Shown: in pieces, positions 1 to 5,929 of the stretch
Layout: every line of letters starts with the position of its first letter
Position numbering within the stretch: position 1 is the first letter of the stretch
Translations under genes and position numbers: made by a program
Notes under the pieces: generated by a model
Told to the model about the DNA's origin: nothing
What the model saw: only the letters and a program-made list of their open reading frames with translations
Databases searched by the model: none
Source of the DNA: Bacillota bacterium
GTDB taxonomy: Bacteria; Bacillota; Clostridia; Acetivibrionales; DSM-1351
Length of the DNA: 5,929 nucleotides
Direction of reading: 5' to 3'
Assembly (NCBI GenBank): GCA_023417285.1
Contig: JAEZFR010000084.1
Span: forward strand, 1 to 5,929

Positions 1-411
1 TGCCATCAGTCTATTGTCTTCCAACAAATTGGCAAACAAAATAATTGCAGAGATTATCAATATAATCAAAAATAGTGTTGCTATTGATAATAGTCCAATA
101 GATACTTTTTTGCCTTTTATATTTACAGAGCATTTATACCACTTTTTCTGCAGTACTTTTGCTACTGTTGCTTTAACTGTTGCTATAATTGTTGAATTAA
201 TTATTGCTTCAATTTTTGCTATAATTGTTGCTCTATTTGTTTCTTTAATTGAGGCCTCATCTGGTGCTTTACTGGGTGCCAAACTTGTCGCCTTATTTGG
301 TGCCTTGCTTGGTGCTTTACTCGGTGCCTTACTTGGTGCCTTACTTGCTATCTTACTTGGTGCTTTATTTGGTGCTTTATTTGGTGCTTTATTTGGTGCT
401 TTCGGTTTCAT
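1..411 (-). CDS. Membrane-anchored protein with N-terminal Lys-Ala-Pro-(Asn/Ser) tetrapeptide repeat, C-terminus cut by window edge
   Basis: I do not recognise this gene. The frame is open from ATG 411 to the window edge (137 codons). Residues 2-50 are tetrapeptides of the type Lys-Ala-Pro-Asn/Ser, with about twelve Lys and no acidic residue before Asp51. Residues 53-84 keep the four-residue spacing, with Ala at almost every fourth position, but become rich in Ile, Val and Thr. A basic stretch follows (LQKKWYKC near 87-94, KGKK at 99-102), then one strongly hydrophobic segment at about 103-130, and then acidic residues (EDN). The positive-inside rule predicts a cytoplasmic repeat tail, a single signal-anchor helix and an exported C-terminal part beyond the window. 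It starts 40 bases after the six-helix membrane protein, is in the same direction and has a good ribosome binding site, so it is probably in the same operon. A role as a cytoplasmic tether or contact for the F1-like motor is a guess. The opposite strand is also open here, coding Gly-Ala-Leu-Leu repeats, but that is a shadow of the 12-base repeat. Confidence 0.8.
   Translation of the reverse strand, partial: MKPKAPNKAPNKAPNKAPSKIASKAPSKAPSKAPSKAPNKATSLAPSKAPDEASIKETNRATIIAKIEAIINSTIIATVKATVAKVLQKKWYKCSVNIKGKKVSIGLLSIATLFLIILIISAIILFANLLEDNRLMA
263..406 (-). repeat. 12-base tandem repeat encoding Lys-Ala-Pro-Asn/Ser tetrapeptides
   Basis: Twelve consecutive 12-base units resemble GGTGCTTTATTT (plus-strand sense). 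The three at 359-394 are identical and a partial copy follows at 395-402. The others vary mainly at third codon positions (GGTGCCTTACTT occurs twice, at 323-346); the units at 275-286, 287-298 and 347-358 are the most altered. Each unit is four codons of the minus-strand gene, so gain or loss of units would keep the frame. A weaker 12-base rhythm (GCT or TGC every 12 bases) continues through about 160-262. Confidence 0.9.
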
Positions 412-418
412 ATATTAA

Positions 419-425
419 TCCTCAC
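419..425 (-). promoter_or_regulatory. Ribosome binding site of the tetrapeptide-repeat gene
   Basis: GTGAGGA on the minus strand lies seven bases before the ATG at 411. This supports the minus-strand start, whereas the open frame on the other strand is better explained as repeat shadow. Confidence 0.7.
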
Positions 426-451
426 TATTTGTCATGGTGTATGCTAAAATG

Positions 452-1666
452 CTATGTTAAATCCTCTAGTAGATTAGGTTGAATAAAGAGCATTTGCTCC
501 TGCCCATCTCCCCTCTTAAGAATATCTGTACTTAGATTCACCTCAGCCTTACAATGCATTTTTACGGTTACATTACACACGCCTGTATCAATAGTTTTAT
601 AGTTCATAGTTGATCTATCATAAACCTCAATTGATTGATTGTATTTCACTGTTACATATGATAATGGGCTTAAATCAAAGGATTGGTTATCCCATTTGAC
701 TGAGATAGGCTCAAAGAAAACATAGGTATCCTTTCCGTCAAAAAGGAAGAAGTCCGATACATTTACCTTTCCACCCGATGTCTCAACAGTATATTTCCCG
801 TCCTTTTCATAAACTCTAGACATATTTTCAAGTCTGTTTGTCAAATATAATGCTGGCCTTACTATAGAAACAACGTTTGGTACTATAATGCTGTTCTCAT
901 CATTATAGTAAAGCGGTACTGATTTCAAATTGTAAGTATTACCCCTGTTTTCCAAAATACAACTATTGTTTGATTTAATTAGTTTACTACTCCCCTCGAA
1001 TTTTGAGCTACCATCAGCCGCTATCTGATATAGGTTTTGATTGATAGTGAGAGAATCAATCCCGTTTATGAGGAAATAAGGTACAAAAATCATAAACAAT
1101 CCCGATACAGCTACTAAACTGGGGTACATAAGTCTTTTTATTCTAAATTTATGATATTCCGTTTCTCGTTTTGTAAGGCTACATATACATTGCACTGTGC
1201 AATATAATATTGTAATAATAGTAAAGATAATAAGTACAATGTAAGAAATCAACACTGGCACTTTTACCTGTATATCAGCTAAGTAGTGGTGCAGGAGATT
1301 TATTACGTATAATTCTCCACATACTGTTGCCGTTATAAGCATATCTGAAAAAGCATATTTTATATCAGCTAGCAATAGGTTTATTATAATGGTTATCATA
1401 ACCACAAAAATAATATGTACAGTTGCTAACTCAGTTGAGTAAATAATAACTGAAGTAAAAAGTAGCATCCTTACAAATATCAATGCCATCGTTAAAAGCT
1501 TTAAATTACTGGTCACTGCAAATAGTCCATATATCTTAAGAACTGGTGATTTCCAACTGGTAACCCTGACTAAGCTACTAGATACAGCAAACAGAAGCAG
1601 TATGGCTACTGAAAAAACTATAAAGTCCTGAAACAAGGATAAGCTGCTTATTGTATTATTCAACAT
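452..1666 (-). CDS. Six-helix membrane protein with about 200-residue C-terminal extracytoplasmic domain, linked to an F1-like ATPase
   Basis: This is a 404-residue protein of no family I recognise. Hydrophobic segments lie at about 14-33, 56-78, 80-101, 108-130 (weaker), 134-158 and 180-201. Loops at 34-45 (Arg, Lys) and 161-179 (KRETEYHKFRIKR) are positively charged, which fits an N-out topology, six helices and a C-terminal domain outside the cell (about 202-404). That domain is polar, rich in Asn, Ser, Tyr and Val, looks beta-rich, and has Cys236, Cys364 and Cys372. Nothing resembles F0 subunit a (no conserved Arg in a long helix with the usual surroundings), subunit c (far too long) or subunit b. 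The start codon lies 11 bases inside the epsilon gene and is preceded by a near-perfect ribosome binding site, so translation with the F1 genes is expected. It may be the membrane partner, anchor or driven element of the motor; this is inference from context only. Confidence 0.85.
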   Translation of the reverse strand: MLNNTISSLSLFQDFIVFSVAILLLFAVSSSLVRVTSWKSPVLKIYGLFAVTSNLKLLTMALIFVRMLLFTSVIIYSTELATVHIIFVVMITIIINLLLADIKYAFSDMLITATVCGELYVINLLHHYLADIQVKVPVLISYIVLIIFTIITILYCTVQCICSLTKRETEYHKFRIKRLMYPSLVAVSGLFMIFVPYFLINGIDSLTINQNLYQIAADGSSKFEGSSKLIKSNNSCILENRGNTYNLKSVPLYYNDENSIIVPNVVSIVRPALYLTNRLENMSRVYEKDGKYTVETSGGKVNVSDFFLFDGKDTYVFFEPISVKWDNQSFDLSPLSYVTVKYNQSIEVYDRSTMNYKTIDTGVCNVTVKMHCKAEVNLSTDILKRGDGQEQMLFIQPNLLEDLT

Positions 1667-1966
1667 GCAGATCCTCCTTGATTAGCAACTTAAATACGTT
1701 ATTCTTCATAACGTAAAATCCTTGAAAATTATCAAGAATGATTTCCTCTTTATCAGATACTATACTTATACTTCCGTCTATCTCACCTACTATAGGCATA
1801 TAGTCAATCATTATTAAAAGATTATAGGCCTTACTCCTCAACCTAATGAGTTTGACATTATGATATATTTGATAACCATTATGAAAGCTGATTACTATTA
1901 CCTCAATGTATTTTTTCTGTTCTTCAATAGCTTTTTCAGCCATAACTATATCCTCATTTCTTACCA

Positions 1967-1967
<1 letters not shown>
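1656..1967 (-). CDS. atpC: F1 epsilon-like subunit, N-terminal beta-sandwich domain only
   Basis: This is a short protein (103 residues) in the position of the epsilon subunit, directly after beta. Residues about 21-99 follow the pattern of the epsilon N-terminal domain: a first strand (IEVIVIS), a strand with basic residues (VKLIRLRS), the 'pvvgeidGsISI' equivalent of the usual 'pllaaLkpGelrI', and the 'GFyvmkNNVfkLLIkED' equivalent of 'GFlevknNkvtVLad'. This domain normally clamps gamma to the foot of the central stalk and to the c-ring. The C-terminal helical hairpin of usual epsilon (about 45 residues, inhibitory in bacterial ATP synthases) is absent: the protein ends at the last strand. 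The first ATG overlaps the beta stop by one base (TAATG) but has a weak ribosome binding site. ATG 1943 (residue 9) has AGGA seven bases upstream and may be the true start. Identity is by pattern and position, as sequence similarity is low. Confidence 0.75.
1673..1679 (-). promoter_or_regulatory. Strong ribosome binding site inside the end of the epsilon gene
   Basis: AAGGAGG on the minus strand sits six bases before ATG 1666 of the six-helix membrane protein. It lies within the last codons of the epsilon coding sequence, so it fixes the start of the membrane protein and shows a real overlap of the two genes. Confidence 0.85.
1951..1954 (-). promoter_or_regulatory. Ribosome binding site favouring the internal ATG 1943 of the epsilon-like gene
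   Basis: AGGA on the minus strand (within GAAATGAGGA) is seven bases from ATG 1943. The upstream ATG 1967 has only a weak AAGAA-type site and would depend on coupling to the beta stop codon. The start at residue 9 still keeps the whole beta-sandwich. Confidence 0.5.
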
Positions 1968-4122
<2,155 letters not shown>

Positions 4123-4130
4123 AAAATTTT

Positions 4131-4137
4131 ATCCTTT
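4131..4137 (-). promoter_or_regulatory. Ribosome binding site of the gamma gene
   Basis: AAAGGAT on the minus strand lies eight bases before ATG 4122 in the short alpha-gamma gap. It selects the first Met over a second Met at residue 10. Confidence 0.65.
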
Positions 4138-4155
4138 CTCGTTAAATCTAAAGGC

Positions 4156-5481
4156 CTAATCATAGTCCACCAATCCCTTGAACATAACACTCATTTCTTC
4201 AGTGGAGTGAGGGCAGAATTTATACTGATTTAATTTGCTTCGTATTTCTTTTCCGTTAGTTATTTTTTTGCGTAACTCGGCACTCATTTCATCAATATTT
4301 GCCAGCTCATACACATCACAGGTTTCAAGATAGGATAAAAGTTCTCGTCTTACAACAGCACCTATTTTTTTGATTGTTTTAGTCTGGACCGCACCTCCAA
4401 GTCTCGAAACTGATAAACCATAATCAATTGCAGGCTTATGGCCCTTTTCGAAATTCTTAGAAGAAAGCACTATCTGTCCATCTGTTATAGATATAACATT
4501 ACTAGATATATACTCTGTGATATCTCCGCTCTTAGTTTCAACAATTGGAAGAATGGTAATAGAACCGCCATTTCTATGTTGGCAGCCCTTCTCTAGTAAG
4601 CTCGCATGAGTATAAAAAATATCTGAGGGGTATGCATCTCTTCCGGGAACTTTTCCTGTCAGCAAGCTGATTTCTCTATATACATCTGCATGCTTTTTTA
4701 AGTCATCAATAGCAACAAGCACGTCTATATTCTTCTCTAGCATATACTTCTCAGCAACTGCTAGTCCAAAATATGGTGTACTTCTAAGTACCGCAGGACA
4801 TTCGTCATTAAAAGCAGCAATAATAATCGTATATTCCATCGCACCACGTTTTAACAACTCAGTATATACTTCTTTAACCTCTTTTTTGGTCTTACCAATA
4901 GCTATGTATATACAAAGCATTTCTCTGCCCGCTTGGTTAACTATAGTATCTAGCACTATTTGAGTTTTACCGGTTTTTTTATCGCCAACTATTAATTGCC
5001 TTTGACCGCATCCTATAGGGTATATCATATCAATGCCTGTAATACCAGTAAGCATTGGCCTTGTAACATTTGCTCTATCCATTATAGATATAGGCTTTGT
5101 TTCTAGCTTAAGCTCTAGCGTATCGTCAAACCTCTTTCCAGTAAGCTTATCTTCTCCAAACATATCAACTATATGGCCTACTGACTCAGTTGAGAATTCA
5201 CCCTTAAATTCAATACCAGTTCCAATAACCTCATCACCAATATTGATATCAGCTGTTTTCCTGGTAACAGCAACAACTACAGTTTTTCTATTAATACCAC
5301 TAACATACCCCACAGCCTTATCTCCAATGAGTACCTTTTCATAAAATCCAACATCCTCAAGACCGTCCACTTCAATTATGTAATTTAGTACCTTAGAAAC
5401 TCTGCCCACTTCAAATATGTTCTTATTTTCTTTAAAAGCGTCAACTTTTTTTTGAATTAATTGATCAATATGCTTACTCAT
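4156..5481 (-). CDS. atpA: F1-type ATPase alpha subunit, short at the C-terminus
   Basis: This is the noncatalytic nucleotide-binding subunit that alternates with beta in the F1 ring. An N-terminal helix and beta-barrel (about 1-90) precede a nucleotide-binding domain. That domain has IGCGQRQLIVGDKKTGKT (156-173, Walker A; usual GDRQTGKT), IAIGKTKK (193-200), a Walker B-like VLVAIDDL (254-261) and VPGRDAYPSDIFY (278-290). It also has SNVISITDGQI (327-337) and the arginine finger in SVSRLGGAVQTK (Arg360), which completes the catalytic site on beta. Two features are unusual. Lys197 replaces the Gln of the usual IGQK motif. The C-terminus ends only 81 residues after the arginine finger, about 55 fewer than in E. 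coli alpha, so part of the C-terminal helical bundle is missing. GGAGG precedes the start codon by four bases. It is the second gene visible, after the delta-like gene, as in standard F1 operons. Confidence 0.93.
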   Translation of the reverse strand: MSKHIDQLIQKKVDAFKENKNIFEVGRVSKVLNYIIEVDGLEDVGFYEKVLIGDKAVGYVSGINRKTVVVAVTRKTADINIGDEVIGTGIEFKGEFSTESVGHIVDMFGEDKLTGKRFDDTLELKLETKPISIMDRANVTRPMLTGITGIDMIYPIGCGQRQLIVGDKKTGKTQIVLDTIVNQAGREMLCIYIAIGKTKKEVKEVYTELLKRGAMEYTIIIAAFNDECPAVLRSTPYFGLAVAEKYMLEKNIDVLVAIDDLKKHADVYREISLLTGKVPGRDAYPSDIFYTHASLLEKGCQHRNGGSITILPIVETKSGDITEYISSNVISITDGQIVLSSKNFEKGHKPAIDYGLSVSRLGGAVQTKTIKKIGAVVRRELLSYLETCDVYELANIDEMSAELRKKITNGKEIRSKLNQYKFCPHSTEEMSVMFKGLVDYD

Positions 5482-5485
5482 TTTT

Positions 5486-5490
5486 CCTCC
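5486..5490 (-). promoter_or_regulatory. Ribosome binding site of the alpha gene
   Basis: GGAGG on the minus strand lies four bases before ATG 5481, within the 59-base gap between the delta-like gene and alpha. It fixes the alpha start. Confidence 0.75.
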
Positions 5491-5540
5491 AATTTGTGTA
5501 CTAGCATTACTAGTGATATTTATATAAAAGACTCTATACC

Positions 5541-5929
5541 CTAGAGCAGCTCACATTTCCTGATACCAAAATCGTAGAGTTTATTACCTACTCTTATCTG
5601 AAAACCCTCACATAAATTCTTATCCTGTATAAAGCTTACATTATCAGGCACACCATCATAGTTGATGTTATCACTAGTAAGCACCCTTATACTTCTATCA
5701 AGGGATAACTTTTTTAAATCAAGCCAATGATAAAATTTGGTACAATCAAAATTAGTATTATCCGAAATATATTGCTCTAGAATTTTATTTTCCTTGTCAT
5801 CAAGAACCTGTTTAATAATCTCAATCTGCTCATTACCTTCTATAACAGACAGCTTAAAAATGCTATTAAATGTAAGTTTCTCTAAAATTCCAGCTACAAC
5901 TTGATAATCGTTTTTTGCATCAATTAGGT
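5541..5929 (-). CDS. Delta/OSCP-like peripheral-stalk subunit, C-terminal part (N-terminus beyond window edge)
   Basis: An open frame of 128 codons runs in from the window edge and stops at TAG 5541-5543. Its last residues, LCEGFQIRVGNKLYDFGIRK, follow the C-terminal pattern of F-ATPase delta (OSCP), typically 'liGGfiIriGdkviDgSvrgrL', which packs against the top of F1 and joins it to the b stalk. The first Gly of the usual Gly-Gly pair is Glu here. The preceding part (SVIEGNEQIEIIKQVLDD and onward) is helical and charged and gives no clear match. The place directly before alpha is that of atpH in standard operons. It could instead be a b-delta fusion or a related FliH/V-type E-like stalk protein; the missing N-terminus would decide. 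The visible end has no frameshift or early stop. Confidence 0.6.
   Translation of the reverse strand, partial: LIDAKNDYQVVAGILEKLTFNSIFKLSVIEGNEQIEIIKQVLDDKENKILEQYISDNTNFDCTKFYHWLDLKKLSLDRSIRVLTSDNINYDGVPDNVSFIQDKNLCEGFQIRVGNKLYDFGIRKCELL

Noticed and set aside
14..418. Plus-strand open frame coding hydrophobic Gly-Ala-Leu-Leu repeats, which could look like a repetitive membrane protein.
   Set aside because: It is the reverse reading of the 12-base repeat that encodes the minus-strand Lys-Ala-Pro gene. The minus-strand frame has a good ribosome binding site, operon context and a sensible basic tail plus single membrane helix.
412..451. Possible terminator between the six-helix protein gene and the repeat-protein gene.
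   Set aside because: The 40 bases hold no hairpin with a T-run, only the ribosome binding site of the next gene, so read-through is more likely.
5500..5514. Inverted repeat ACTAG-CATTA-CTAGT between the delta-like gene and alpha, considered as a terminator or regulatory hairpin.
   Set aside because: The stem is only five base pairs, AT-rich, with no run of T after it on the transcribed strand. It could be chance in AT-rich DNA.

Overview
The window carries one convergent-free gene cluster, all read on the minus strand (from high to low coordinates). It encodes a divergent F1-type rotary ATPase followed by two membrane proteins that do not look like ATP synthase F0 subunits. Base composition is AT-rich, the ribosome binding sites are strong Gram-positive GGAGG types, UGA is used as a stop and Trp is encoded by UGG. 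This suggests a low-GC Firmicute, probably a clostridium, and argues against mycoplasmas. That is an inference from style, not a species call.

Layout in transcription order: the C-terminal 128 residues of a delta/OSCP-like peripheral-stalk protein (5929-5541, cut by the window edge); a short alpha subunit (5481-4156); gamma (4122-3334); beta (3337-1967); an epsilon reduced to its N-terminal beta-sandwich (1967-1656); a six-helix membrane protein with a C-terminal extracytoplasmic domain of about 200 residues (1666-452); and the start of a membrane-anchored protein whose N-terminus is a lysine-rich four-residue repeat, Lys-Ala-Pro-(Asn/Ser) (411-1, cut by the window edge). Gamma, beta, epsilon and the six-helix protein overlap one another at their ends. 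They should therefore be translated as a coupled set, which ties the membrane protein to the motor.

How the parts may work together: beta keeps the Walker A, catalytic Glu, Walker B and DELSEED-like elements, and alpha keeps its arginine finger, so an alpha3beta3gamma head that hydrolyses ATP is likely. Several changes set it apart from an ordinary ATP synthase: alpha lacks about 55 C-terminal residues and has Lys where the noncatalytic-site Gln normally sits, epsilon lacks its helical hairpin, the gamma tip is charged, and the beta loop facing it is altered. The two downstream proteins would give the motor a membrane partner with a domain outside the cell. This recalls the F1-like ATPases with non-F0 membrane partners described in mycoplasmas (type 2 and type 3), here in a standard-code organism. 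No a, b or c subunit gene is present, but the upstream part of the operon is outside the window, so a conventional F0 encoded there cannot be excluded.

No RNA genes, insertion sequences, CRISPR arrays, promoters or convincing terminators were seen. There is no gene-free stretch longer than 60 bases.
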